Source: Legionella bononiensis (GTDB lineage: Bacteria; Pseudomonadota; Gammaproteobacteria; Legionellales; Legionellaceae). From it: a DNA stretch of 64,000 nucleotides. The stretch is from the NCBI RefSeq assembly GCF_016786215.1, contig NZ_JADOBG010000022.1, forward strand, positions 1-64,000. Direction: 5' to 3'. Below, piece after piece: positions 1 to 8,856 of the stretch. Made by a program: the position numbers and the translations under genes. The notes under the pieces are model-generated. The model made no database searches, was not told the DNA's origin, and was given only the letters and a program-made list of their open reading frames with translations. The first letter of the stretch is position 1. Each line of letters opens with the position of its first letter.

Positions 1-540
1 ATCCCGAGTGTAACGAAGGATCTCCTGAGCGTGGTATTGTGCCTGCATTTGGAGATCCTTCACTGCGTTCAGGATGACGAAGGTCTTTCGTCATCCCGAG
101 TGTAACGAGGGATCTCCTGAGCGTGGCATTGTGCCTGCATTTGGAGATCCTTCACTGCGTTCAGGATGACGAAACTCAATCGTCATCCCGAGTGTAACAA
201 GGGAACTCCTGAACGTGGCATTGAGCCTGCATTTGGAGATCCTTCACTGCGTTCAGGATGACGAAGGTCTTTCGTCATCCCGAGTGTAACGAGGGATCTC
301 CTGAACGTGGCATTGTGCCTGCATTTGGAGATCCTTCACTACGTTCAGGATGACGAAACTCAATCGTCATCCCGAGTGTAACGAGGGATCTCCTAAACGT
401 GATGCGGAGCCTATATTTGGAGATCCTTCACTGCGTTCAGGATAACGAAGGTCTTTCGTCATCCCGAGTGTAACGAGGGATCTCCTGAACGTGGCATTGT
501 ACCTGCATTTGGAGATCCTTCACTGCGTTCAGGATGACGT
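1..540. repeat. Six tandem ~92-bp palindromic repeat units
   Basis: Units begin near 1, 93, 184, 277, 369 and 461, so the period is 91-93 bp. Each unit can fold on itself: the arm CGTCATCC...GGATCTCC is matched by GGAGATCC...GGATGACG, with 13 less conserved bases inside each arm and a loop around GTGCCTGCATTT. The short linkers between units alternate between GAAGGTCTTTCGTC and GAAACTCAATCGTC, which suggests growth by duplication of a ~184-bp pair. No open reading frame explains the array. It lies just past the 3' end of the minus-strand thiolase gene and may continue beyond the window edge. A diverged single copy occurs at about 4293-4374. Confidence 0.93.
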
Positions 541-551
541 CACTTCGATGT

Positions 552-1736
552 CTATAAGGCTTCAAATATCGCAGCGGCTCCCATACCCGTACCTATGCAC
601 ATAGTTACCATACCATAGCGACCTTTGGTTCTTCTCAATCCGTGCAGTAGTGTAGCTGTCCTGATTGCTCCTGTAGCTCCCAGAGGATGTCCTAAAGCAA
701 TAGCGCCACCTAGCGGATTCACCTTATCTCCAGGCAAATCAAGTTCCTTCATTACGGCTAAAGCCTGAGCAGCGAAAGCTTCATTAAGTTCTATCCAATC
801 AAGCTGATCAAGTGTAATTCCAGCACGTTTTAGAGCAATAGGAATTGCTTTGATAGGTCCTATCCCCATAATTTCAGGAGGAACTCCTGCGACAGCGAAA
901 CTCAATAAACGACCCATAGGTTTCAGATTATATTGTTTTAATGCTTCTTCACTTGCTAATAATGCAATTCCTGCACCATCACTAGTCTGAGAACTGTTTC
1001 CTGCTGTTACTGTTCCTCGTGCAGCAAAAACAGGTCTTAGTTTGGAAATAACTTCATAAGAAGTATCCGCTCTAGGTCCCTCATCCAGACTGATCAGTTT
1101 TTTCTTAACGGTTACCGAGGATGTGTTAAGATCGGCGTGTCTTACAGTAATTTCCATCGGGCTAATTTCAGCTTCAAAATCACCTCGTTGTTGAGCTGCA
1201 ACTGCTTTTTTATGACTCGCAGCAGCAAATTCATCTTGTTGCTCACGTGATATTTCCCAGCGTTTCGCTACATTCTCGGCGGTAATACCCATACCATACG
1301 CGATTGCAATGTCCTCATTATTAAAAATCACTGGATTTGCAGTATATTTATTGCCCCCTAAAGGAACCATGGACATACTTTCAACACCACCGGCTAAAGC
1401 TAAATGCATATCCCCATTACGAATGGATGCAGCTGCAGTAGCAATACTCTGTACCCCAGAGGAGCAAAAACGATTAATGGTCATCGCTGGTGTGGATTGA
1501 GGCAAATCAGCCAATAAAGCAGCGATACGGGCGACATTCATTCCCTGCTCAGCTTCTGGCATGGCACAACCTATTACAACATCCCCGATTTCCTGCCAGT
1601 CTACAGATTGATGCCTGTGAGTTAAACATTTAATCGTATGTGCTAACAAATCATCGGGTAAAGTGTGACGAAAAACGCCTCTTGGTGCTTTGCCAACCGG
1701 AGTGCGCAATACATCTACTATATATACATTGGTCAT
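552..1736 (-). CDS. fadA: Acetyl-CoA C-acyltransferase (thiolase)
   Basis: This 394-residue protein is a full-length thiolase, which cleaves 3-ketoacyl-CoA with CoA in the last step of fatty acid beta-oxidation. The nucleophilic cysteine sits in NRFCSSGVQ (about residue 91). The C-terminal catalytic motifs are also present: NEAFAAQ, GGAIALGHPLGATGA and the second cysteine in CIGTGMG. The ATG follows a strong AAGGAG ribosome site about eight bases upstream. It lies 16 bp downstream of the fused dehydrogenase/hydratase gene on the same strand, so the two are probably one operon and act in sequence on the same substrates. A biosynthetic acetoacetyl-CoA thiolase is the alternative, but the neighbour makes a degradative role more likely. 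Confidence 0.93.
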   Translation of the reverse strand: MTNVYIVDVLRTPVGKAPRGVFRHTLPDDLLAHTIKCLTHRHQSVDWQEIGDVVIGCAMPEAEQGMNVARIAALLADLPQSTPAMTINRFCSSGVQSIATAAASIRNGDMHLALAGGVESMSMVPLGGNKYTANPVIFNNEDIAIAYGMGITAENVAKRWEISREQQDEFAAASHKKAVAAQQRGDFEAEISPMEITVRHADLNTSSVTVKKKLISLDEGPRADTSYEVISKLRPVFAARGTVTAGNSSQTSDGAGIALLASEEALKQYNLKPMGRLLSFAVAGVPPEIMGIGPIKAIPIALKRAGITLDQLDWIELNEAFAAQALAVMKELDLPGDKVNPLGGAIALGHPLGATGAIRTATLLHGLRRTKGRYGMVTMCIGTGMGAAAIFEAL

Positions 1737-1752
1737 TATTAAATCTCCTTCC

Positions 1753-4119
1753 TTAATTGCGCAGTGGTTTACCAGTCTCTAACAAATGACTGATCCTTGC
1801 CTGAGTTAATGGGGTGTCAGCCAGAGTGATAAACGCCTGACGTTCCAATTTCAGAATCCACTCTTCATTGACCAGTGTTCCTTGATTCACATCACCACCA
1901 CAAATCACTTTGGCTAATTCGTTTGCAAGGAAATAGTCATGTTTGGAGATAAATCCACCTTCTAGCCAATTAACCAATCCCGCTTGCAATCGGGCATGAC
2001 CTTCAATACCAGCCACTTTAAAATGCTTGCTGAGTACGGGAAGGTAACTTGCTGCCTGCATGGCTTTGACTTTAGCCAATGCTGCAAATAACACTTCATC
2101 AGCATGCATTAATACAGAATCGGAATGGCGTAAATACCCCATCTGCATGGCTTCTGCAGCACTACCAGCGACTTGAGCGGTTGCAATCTGTTGATAATAA
2201 GGTTGAATAAAAGTCATCAAATCAGCCTGTTGTGCATGATTAGCAGCACGCAATGCCATTTCTTTACATCCGCCACCAGCAGGAATGACGCCTACCCCCG
2301 CCTCAACCAGACCAGGATAAGACTCAAAGGCGGCCACAACCGCATCACAATGCATCATCAGCTCACAACCGCCACCTAAAGCTCTACCCCTCAATGCGGC
2401 AATAGTGGGTATCGAACTGTACTTCAAACGCATGGCTACGCGTTGAAATTGAGCAATCATATTATCCAGGGCCTGAATTCTGCCTTCCTGAATTAACATT
2501 GAAACACCACGTAAATCAGCCCCGGAACAAAAATTGGAGGCATCACTCTGATGTATAATGAGTCCCTGGCATTGTCGCTCGGCAATTTCCAGTGCAGCTT
2601 CCAAACCATCAAGAACGGATTGCCCTACCGTATTCGCCTTACTTTTAAAATTAACTACTGCCACATCGTCTTTAAGATGCCACAAACATACGCCTTCATT
2701 TTCATAAATGATATTGATAGGATAAAGGGATTCTTTTAATACCCGATCATGGAAAAACTGACGTTGATAAACCGGCAATGAGCTTCGAGGTTGATACTGA
2801 TTATGTTGTGGTGAATAAGCACCTTCCTGAGTGTAAAACGATTTAATTTCTTTCAGCCAATCAGGTAATTTCACATTATTTAACGATGAATTAGATTGAA
2901 TTGATTGATTAATATAATCGGTCATCTTACGTATATCAGCTAATTGCCAAGTTTCGAAAGGTCCCTGCATCCAGCCAAAACCCCAACGAATTGCTAAATC
3001 AACATCTCTGACATTATCAGCAATTGATTCCAGATGATAAGCGCAGTAATGAAATAAATCTTTAAAACAGGCCGCTAAAAATTGAGCTTGTTTATTGGAT
3101 GATGAGATCAAGCTTTGCATGCGCGCAACGGGATCTATGATCTTCATAATCGCTTTCAACTCATCGCTAACTTCTGATTTTGAAGGAACGTAGGTACCGG
3201 ATTTGATATCGTAAACTTCTATTATTTTACCATTTTTTCTATAAATACCCTGACCTGATTTTTGTCCCAAATGTCCGTCTTTGATTAATCCCAACAACCA
3301 TTCAGGTAATTTAAAACTACCATGCCAAGGATCGTCTTTGAGCTGATGATGCATAGTATGAATAACGTGTTGCATGGTATCCAGACCGACAACATCCATG
3401 GTACGGAACGTTGCAGATTTTGGCCTGCCCAACAGCGGACCTGTAAGTGCATCCACCTCATCTAATCCCATATTCATCGCCATAGTGTGATGAAGTGTGG
3501 TTAGCAGAGAAAAGACACCGATACGGTTAGCAATAAAATTAGGAGTATCTTTTGCTCTTACCACTCCTTTACCTAAATGACTGGTTAACCAGGTCTCAAG
3601 ATTGTCTAATAATTCCGGTGAAGTTGTACTTGCCGGAATGAGTTCCGCAAGATGCATGTATCGAGGAGGATTAAAAAAATGAACGCCGCAAAAATTGGCT
3701 CGATGTTGTTCGGGCAATACATCACATAAAGAATTAATGCTTAATCCCGAGGTATTGCTAACTAGAATTGCATGTTCTGCGAGGTAAGGCGATATTTTTT
3801 TATATAATTCTTCTTTCCAATCCAATCGCTCAGCGATTGCTTCAATAATCAAATCACATGCAGATAAATCAGCCAGATTATCCTTATAATTTCGTGCCTT
3901 TAAGTATGCAGCAGTTTGTGCTGTAGCAAGAGGCGCAGGTTTCAATTTACCCAAATTAGCAATCGCCTTGTCGATTAATCCATTAACAGGCCCCTCCTTT
4001 GTTGCTAAATCAAATAACAAAGTTTCTATTCCTGCATTAACACAGTGCGCAGCTATTTGTGCACCCATAACACCTGCACCCAGAACCGCGACTTTCTTGA
4101 TGAAAAAAGGTTCCTGCAT
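1753..4119 (-). CDS. fadB: 3-hydroxyacyl-CoA dehydrogenase / enoyl-CoA hydratase fusion
   Basis: This bifunctional beta-oxidation enzyme hydrates enoyl-CoA and oxidises the 3-hydroxyacyl-CoA with NAD. The N-terminus carries the dehydrogenase Rossmann motif VAVLGAGVMGAQIA and the catalytic-region segment GVHFFNPPRYMHLAELI. A C-terminal dehydrogenase domain follows (about residues 190-430). The crotonase-type hydratase is last (about 470-690), with ALGGGCELMMHCD forming part of its oxyanion hole. This order, dehydrogenase first, matches the FadN type of fusion and is the reverse of E. coli FadB, so the symbol is used loosely. I chose the ATG at 4119 (788 residues) because AGAGGA lies just upstream of it; an in-frame ATG at 4143 lacks such a site. 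It is followed after 16 bp by the thiolase gene. Confidence 0.9.
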   Translation of the reverse strand: MQEPFFIKKVAVLGAGVMGAQIAAHCVNAGIETLLFDLATKEGPVNGLIDKAIANLGKLKPAPLATAQTAAYLKARNYKDNLADLSACDLIIEAIAERLDWKEELYKKISPYLAEHAILVSNTSGLSINSLCDVLPEQHRANFCGVHFFNPPRYMHLAELIPASTTSPELLDNLETWLTSHLGKGVVRAKDTPNFIANRIGVFSLLTTLHHTMAMNMGLDEVDALTGPLLGRPKSATFRTMDVVGLDTMQHVIHTMHHQLKDDPWHGSFKLPEWLLGLIKDGHLGQKSGQGIYRKNGKIIEVYDIKSGTYVPSKSEVSDELKAIMKIIDPVARMQSLISSSNKQAQFLAACFKDLFHYCAYHLESIADNVRDVDLAIRWGFGWMQGPFETWQLADIRKMTDYINQSIQSNSSLNNVKLPDWLKEIKSFYTQEGAYSPQHNQYQPRSSLPVYQRQFFHDRVLKESLYPINIIYENEGVCLWHLKDDVAVVNFKSKANTVGQSVLDGLEAALEIAERQCQGLIIHQSDASNFCSGADLRGVSMLIQEGRIQALDNMIAQFQRVAMRLKYSSIPTIAALRGRALGGGCELMMHCDAVVAAFESYPGLVEAGVGVIPAGGGCKEMALRAANHAQQADLMTFIQPYYQQIATAQVAGSAAEAMQMGYLRHSDSVLMHADEVLFAALAKVKAMQAASYLPVLSKHFKVAGIEGHARLQAGLVNWLEGGFISKHDYFLANELAKVICGGDVNQGTLVNEEWILKLERQAFITLADTPLTQARISHLLETGKPLRN

Positions 4120-4439
4120 TATTATTTCCTCTTTATTGGTCATGAAATTTATAAAATCCCCGATTTGTCTATTATGTTACAGATTGTTATTTAGATAATT
4201 TATGTAGCTCCAGACAGGAGATACATACACAAGAAGTTACTTTTTATCGTAATTTCTCAATTAGTTCAGGATGACGTTATACCCAAGGAACACGTCATCC
4301 CAAGTGAAACGAGGGATCTCCTGAATGTCGAGCAGTGCCTGCATTTGAAGATCCTTTACTACGTTTAGGAGGAGAAATTCCCAAGGTGATTAGGATTACC
4401 TTTAACAGGAATTACTCATCCCATGGTTCGCGGACATTC
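4120..4439. other. Intergenic stretch with a solo palindromic repeat
   Basis: No gene is seen here between the aldehyde dehydrogenase and the dehydrogenase/hydratase gene. About 4293-4374 is a diverged single copy of the unit found at 1-540: CGTCATCC, GAGGGATCTCC, GTGCCTGCATTTG and GATCC are recognisable in the same order. A further scrap, TTCAGGATGACG, lies at about 4264-4275. The promoter of the beta-oxidation pair should lie near 4150-4250, but I could not identify it with confidence. Confidence 0.8.
4293..4374. repeat. Solo diverged copy of the 92-bp palindromic element
   Basis: It matches the tandem units at 1-540 over both arms, with substitutions in the right arm (GAAGATCC for GGAGATCC and TTTAGGAGGA for TTCAGGATGA). 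It shows that the element is dispersed in this genome and not only a local tandem array. Confidence 0.8.
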
Positions 4440-5960
4440 TCAGGACAAATTAAACCGAATGCCTTGAGCCAAAGGTAATTCATCACCCCAGTTAATCGTA
4501 TTGGTTTGACGTCGCATATACGCTTTCCATGAATCAGAACCTGATTCCCTACCACCACCAGTTTCTTTTTCACCGCCAAAAGCACCACCGATTTCAGCTC
4601 CGGACGTACCAATATTAATATTGGCAATTCCGCAATCACTACCCCAAGCGCTTAAGAAACGTTCAGCATTTTTCAGATTTTGCGTAAATAATGCAGATGA
4701 TAGTCCCTGAGGAACACCATTCTGAAGAGCTATTGCTTCATCTAAGGAACGATAAGACATCACATATAGAATAGGTGCAAAAGTTTCTTCCTGCACAATA
4801 TCCCAATGATTTTTTACATCACAGACTAAAGTAGGCTGGACAAAGGAGCCGGCTTGTTTTATCACATCACCACCAAACACAATCTGGCCGCCTGCTTCCT
4901 TGATCCTGGAAACAGCATTTTTGAATTGCTCCACTGCATTCTGATCAATCAAAGGCCCCATTAAATTTCGACTGTCTAAGGGATCCCCAATAGTGATCTG
5001 TTCGTATGCGTGTTGTAATCTCTTGATTACGTTCTGATACTGAGACTCATGGACAAACAAACGTCGCGTAGAAGTACACCGTTGACCTGCTGTGCCTACT
5101 GCTCCAAACACAATCCCAGGAATTGCTAAATGAAGATCCGCTGATTCATCCAGAATAATCGCGTTATTTCCGCCCAGTTCCAAAATTGTTTTACCCAGTC
5201 GCGCGGCAACTTTAGCTGAAACCTGTTTCCCTACAGCTGTAGAACCTGTAAAAGAAATTAATGGAATTCGTGAATCATCTACCATGGCCTCAACCACATC
5301 GTGTGACTCAGGGATAACAAGACTGAAGATCTCGGGGCAGTTATTTTGTCTCAAAACGTTATTGCATATATGCTGAACAGCCACAGCACAAAGTGGTGTT
5401 TTAGCGGAAGGTTTCCAGATGGTAACATTTCCGCATATAGCGGCTAAAAACGCATTCCACGACCAAACAGCAACTGGAAAATTAAATGCAGAGATAACTC
5501 CAATAATTCCGTAAGGATGCCACTGTTCATACATTCGATGATTAGGTCGTTCTGAATGCATGGAATTTCCGTACAACATTCTGGATTGACCCACTGCAAA
5601 ATCGGCAATGTCAATCATTTCCTGAACTTCACCATCCCCTTCTTGTTTCGACTTACCCATTTCAAGTGAAACCAGACTGCCTAAGCTGTCTTTATGTTCT
5701 CTCAAAGCCTGACCAATTTGACGAATGATTTCGCCTCGTTTGGGTGCAGGAACTTTTTTCCAGGCTTCTGCTGCCTGTTGTGCGCGTATCATTACTTGCT
5801 CATAATCTTCCATAGTGCACGTGGCAATATCAGCCAATTTAGCTCCATTTGCAGGACAAAATGAGGATAAAGTATGATGATGGGGCGCACTCTGCCAACC
5901 CTGGCCGCTAAAGGCACCAGGGTTCACTGCTTTAATGTTTAATTGTTGTAATAATTCCAT
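4440..5960 (-). CDS. Aldehyde dehydrogenase, antiquitin/ALDH7-like
   Basis: This 506-residue NAD(P)-dependent aldehyde dehydrogenase has the catalytic glutamate in LELGGNNAI and the catalytic cysteine in [10 protein letters not shown]. The N-terminal region with [11 protein letters not shown] and the overall sequence resemble ALDH7 (antiquitin), which oxidises 2-aminoadipate semialdehyde to 2-aminoadipate in lysine breakdown. The start has a TAGGAG ribosome site. The upstream gene, 9 bp away on the same strand, is a saccharopine-dehydrogenase-like reductase, which fits the lysine pathway. The substrate is inferred from family and context; other semialdehydes are possible. Confidence 0.88.
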   Translation of the reverse strand: MELLQQLNIKAVNPGAFSGQGWQSAPHHHTLSSFCPANGAKLADIATCTMEDYEQVMIRAQQAAEAWKKVPAPKRGEIIRQIGQALREHKDSLGSLVSLEMGKSKQEGDGEVQEMIDIADFAVGQSRMLYGNSMHSERPNHRMYEQWHPYGIIGVISAFNFPVAVWSWNAFLAAICGNVTIWKPSAKTPLCAVAVQHICNNVLRQNNCPEIFSLVIPESHDVVEAMVDDSRIPLISFTGSTAVGKQVSAKVAARLGKTILELGGNNAIILDESADLHLAIPGIVFGAVGTAGQRCTSTRRLFVHESQYQNVIKRLQHAYEQITIGDPLDSRNLMGPLIDQNAVEQFKNAVSRIKEAGGQIVFGGDVIKQAGSFVQPTLVCDVKNHWDIVQEETFAPILYVMSYRSLDEAIALQNGVPQGLSSALFTQNLKNAERFLSAWGSDCGIANINIGTSGAEIGGAFGGEKETGGGRESGSDSWKAYMRRQTNTINWGDELPLAQGIRFNLS

Positions 5961-5969
5961 GGAGAGCTC

Positions 5970-7058
5970 CTAAGCGTAGTATTTACCAAAGCGATTATTT
6001 AATACTTTGTCCAGATGGAATTCTTCCTGTAAAATAAGTCCTTTATACTCATTTTCCTGTCCCAAGACCAAATCAACCACTGCGCAAATACCTGAAGCGG
6101 TACTTACTTGAATAGCGGACCACTCCAAACCACGAATGGTTTCAGGATACACTTTTTTGACATAACTTTTTTCTGTTAGCTCACCCTGTTTAATACCCTC
6201 AACAGTAACGTAAACGATAACAATATCCTGATAGGTTTTAGGTATAGCATTTTCCAGAATACGTTTTAAAGTAGATCGATCTTCATTTAATCGTAAATCA
6301 TTCATTAACAGACGCATTTTTTCACAATGCCCAGGATATCGCATTGTCTTATAGTTCATGGATTGAACTTTGCCTGAATAGAGCTCACCCAAACTTCCTA
6401 GACCTCCTGAAGTATTGAATGCCTCATATTCACAACCATCTATTTGAATTGCTTCCAAACCCTCAAGTGGAGCCATTACAACGGCCTTGCCACCCTCAAT
6501 TCCATAACATGGGTTTCCGTACTCATTAATTACCCCGTCAGTAGACCAGGTTAATGAATAATGAAGCGCATTATTTGCTCTTTGAGGAAGTGCGCCTACT
6601 CTCAATTTAGCATGATGGCACTGTTCAAATTCCTGCATTAGAGTGTTCGCTGCAATACTGATAAAACCAGGAGCTAGACCGCACTGTGGAACAAATGCAG
6701 TTTCAGAATGTTCTGCAATGGCTTTAACGGCTTCGGTAACCGCTGTATCTTCAGTTAAATCAAAATAATGAGCTTTAGCAGCTTTTGCGGCGAGCGCCAC
6801 ATGAGTGTTTAAAAAATACGGCAAACTGGAAATGACCGCAATTATATTATGTTTTTCTAAATAGGCTTGAGTGGATTGTTCATCTTTAACATCCAATGCA
6901 ACCGTTTTAATTTCAGGCAATGCAGCTAATAACCTTGTAACATCAGAGCCATTAAAATCCACATCCGCCAAATGAACTTGATAAGAACCGCTATCTGCTA
7001 ATAAACATGCAATCAAGCTACCTATCTTCCCAGCACCAGTAATCATTACGTTGTACAT
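5970..7058 (-). CDS. Saccharopine dehydrogenase / lysine 6-dehydrogenase-like protein
   Basis: The 362-residue protein starts with a Rossmann fold (VMITGAGKIGSLIACLLAD), followed by the pattern of the saccharopine dehydrogenase family, including CGLAPGFISIAANTL and the late segment TASGICAVVDLVL. Family members act on saccharopine or oxidise the epsilon-amino group of lysine, giving 2-aminoadipate semialdehyde. The antiquitin-like aldehyde dehydrogenase encoded 9 bp downstream would take that product. I infer a two-gene lysine catabolic operon. The single-domain length does not decide between saccharopine dehydrogenase and lysine 6-dehydrogenase. Confidence 0.82.
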   Translation of the reverse strand: MYNVMITGAGKIGSLIACLLADSGSYQVHLADVDFNGSDVTRLLAALPEIKTVALDVKDEQSTQAYLEKHNIIAVISSLPYFLNTHVALAAKAAKAHYFDLTEDTAVTEAVKAIAEHSETAFVPQCGLAPGFISIAANTLMQEFEQCHHAKLRVGALPQRANNALHYSLTWSTDGVINEYGNPCYGIEGGKAVVMAPLEGLEAIQIDGCEYEAFNTSGGLGSLGELYSGKVQSMNYKTMRYPGHCEKMRLLMNDLRLNEDRSTLKRILENAIPKTYQDIVIVYVTVEGIKQGELTEKSYVKKVYPETIRGLEWSAIQVSTASGICAVVDLVLGQENEYKGLILQEEFHLDKVLNNRFGKYYA

Positions 7059-7255
7059 ACAATCCCTCTCCTTTGTAAAACGAGATTATCCTACACAAAA
7101 TAGAACTAATTTGATAGACAGAAAAGACAAAATCCATGCACAAATGCAAAAAAATTCCTTTCAATATGAGCTGTTTCATCCCTTCTCATTCCATATAACT
7201 TGACCTTAAAGGCGTAGTCATTTATCTTGACTGCTTTGATCACTATGATTAGTTC

Positions 7256-8791
7256 ATGAAGCCAGCTGCTCTAACCAACTCCTTATCAATGGATTCATCA
7301 ATCCGAATAAACCAATTGACCTATCTTTTTGTATTTTTTGCAGGCCTGTTGGGTCCTCTGGGTTTTGCTCCATTCCATATGCCAGGACTAACCATTATAA
7401 GTTTGGCACTTTTATTTTCATCAGTTCTCAACTGCACCAAAAAGCAAGGCTTTATGCTAGGTTTTCTATTTGGATTAGGTTATTTTGGTTTTGGAGTTTC
7501 ATGGGTTATTGTCAGCATCCATGATTACGGTCAATTAAATTATGTTCTTGCCGGAATAACTACTCTAGCCTTTATCGCATACCTCGCTCTATTCCCCGCT
7601 CTAGTAGTCTGGTTCTTCAAAGTACTTGATCTGGCACACTATAAACTGTTTACCCTATTGTTGTTCAGCACTTTATGGTGTTTGAGCGAATTTGTACGAT
7701 CCTCATTATTCAGTGGTTTTCCCTGGTTGATTGCCGGTACTACGCAAATCGATACACCGCTAAAATATCTCGCGCCCATTATTGGTTTGCAAGGTTTAAG
7801 TTTTATTTGCGTCTTCCTTGCCTGCCTGTTAACCGTTGGAATCCGTGAACACTCAATCAGACGATTTTACTATCTTTGCGCTTTTGTATTGATCCTTATC
7901 ATTCCTACTGCAGGACAATACGTTCAATGGACACAGGTTAAAAATGATCCTGTTTCTATAGGTGTTATTCAGGCCAATCTGTCTATGCGTGATAAATGGG
8001 ACGAACAGTTATTTTGGCAACTTTTAAAATATTATGAAGAAACCACCGATAAGCTTTTGGGGAAACAATTAATTATTTTACCTGAGTCAGCAATACCTTT
8101 ACCAGCGAGCTATCTGGAAGATTATTTGGATAGGTTGCATGAAAAAGCATTAAAGGCGAAAAGCTCCCTAATTCTTGGAATTTTACAACCAACGGATACC
8201 AATGAAACTCACTACTATAACTCGATTATAAGTTTAGGCACCGCTCGCGGAGAACATGTCAAAAATCAATTGGTTCCATTTGGTGAATACATACCCAAAC
8301 CATTTGTTGCAATTAACCGATGGATGAACTTACCAGAACCCAATATTTTGCCAGGAAAACCGCATCAACCATTAATTAACATCGCAAATCACCCTATTGC
8401 CAGTTTAATTTGTTATGAAATTGCTTATCCCAATATCGTGAGACTACAAATGCCGCTGGCACAATGGATCGTTTCAATTAGCGACAACGGCTGGTTTGGT
8501 CGTTCACTTGCCAGTTATCAGCAATTACAAATGGCACAAATGCTTTCATTACTTACAGGAAGATTTCAGGTTGTAGTGAATAATGATGGATTATCTTCTG
8601 TAATCAATAATCAGGGAGAGGTTCTTGATAGCTTGCCGCCTTTCAGTTCAGGGATTCTACAAAGTGAGATTTTTCCTGCAGTTGGCACAACCCCATGGGT
8701 TCTTTGGTATGAGTACCCCGTGCTAATAATATGCGCATTAATACTTGTTTTTGCACTATTTTTACAGGTTAGACGATTAACTAAGCAATAA
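7256..8791 (+). CDS. lnt: Apolipoprotein N-acyltransferase
   Basis: This inner-membrane enzyme adds the third acyl chain to the N-terminal cysteine of lipoproteins. The 511 residues comprise about six N-terminal membrane helices (LGPLGFAPFHMPG near residue 35 is typical) and a C-terminal nitrilase-like domain. The glutamate of LPESAIP and the cysteine of SLICYEIAYP fit the Glu-Lys-Cys triad, and VPFGEYIP is the expected loop. Neither the ATG at 7256 nor the in-frame ATG at 7289 has a clear ribosome site, so the start is uncertain by 11 residues. It precedes leuS and lptE on the same strand, a common gammaproteobacterial order. Confidence 0.95.
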   Translation: MKPAALTNSLSMDSSIRINQLTYLFVFFAGLLGPLGFAPFHMPGLTIISLALLFSSVLNCTKKQGFMLGFLFGLGYFGFGVSWVIVSIHDYGQLNYVLAGITTLAFIAYLALFPALVVWFFKVLDLAHYKLFTLLLFSTLWCLSEFVRSSLFSGFPWLIAGTTQIDTPLKYLAPIIGLQGLSFICVFLACLLTVGIREHSIRRFYYLCAFVLILIIPTAGQYVQWTQVKNDPVSIGVIQANLSMRDKWDEQLFWQLLKYYEETTDKLLGKQLIILPESAIPLPASYLEDYLDRLHEKALKAKSSLILGILQPTDTNETHYYNSIISLGTARGEHVKNQLVPFGEYIPKPFVAINRWMNLPEPNILPGKPHQPLINIANHPIASLICYEIAYPNIVRLQMPLAQWIVSISDNGWFGRSLASYQQLQMAQMLSLLTGRFQVVVNNDGLSSVINNQGEVLDSLPPFSSGILQSEIFPAVGTTPWVLWYEYPVLIICALILVFALFLQVRRLTKQ

Positions 8792-8856
8792 TCTATTGCT
8801 GGCGAGGACAAGAGGGGTTATCCTAAGCGCTTTACAGTCACTTATTTAATTGGACT

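Noticed and set aside
1..540. CRISPR array
   Set aside because: Units are ~92 bp, nearly identical along their whole length, and lack unique spacers; no cas genes are nearby.
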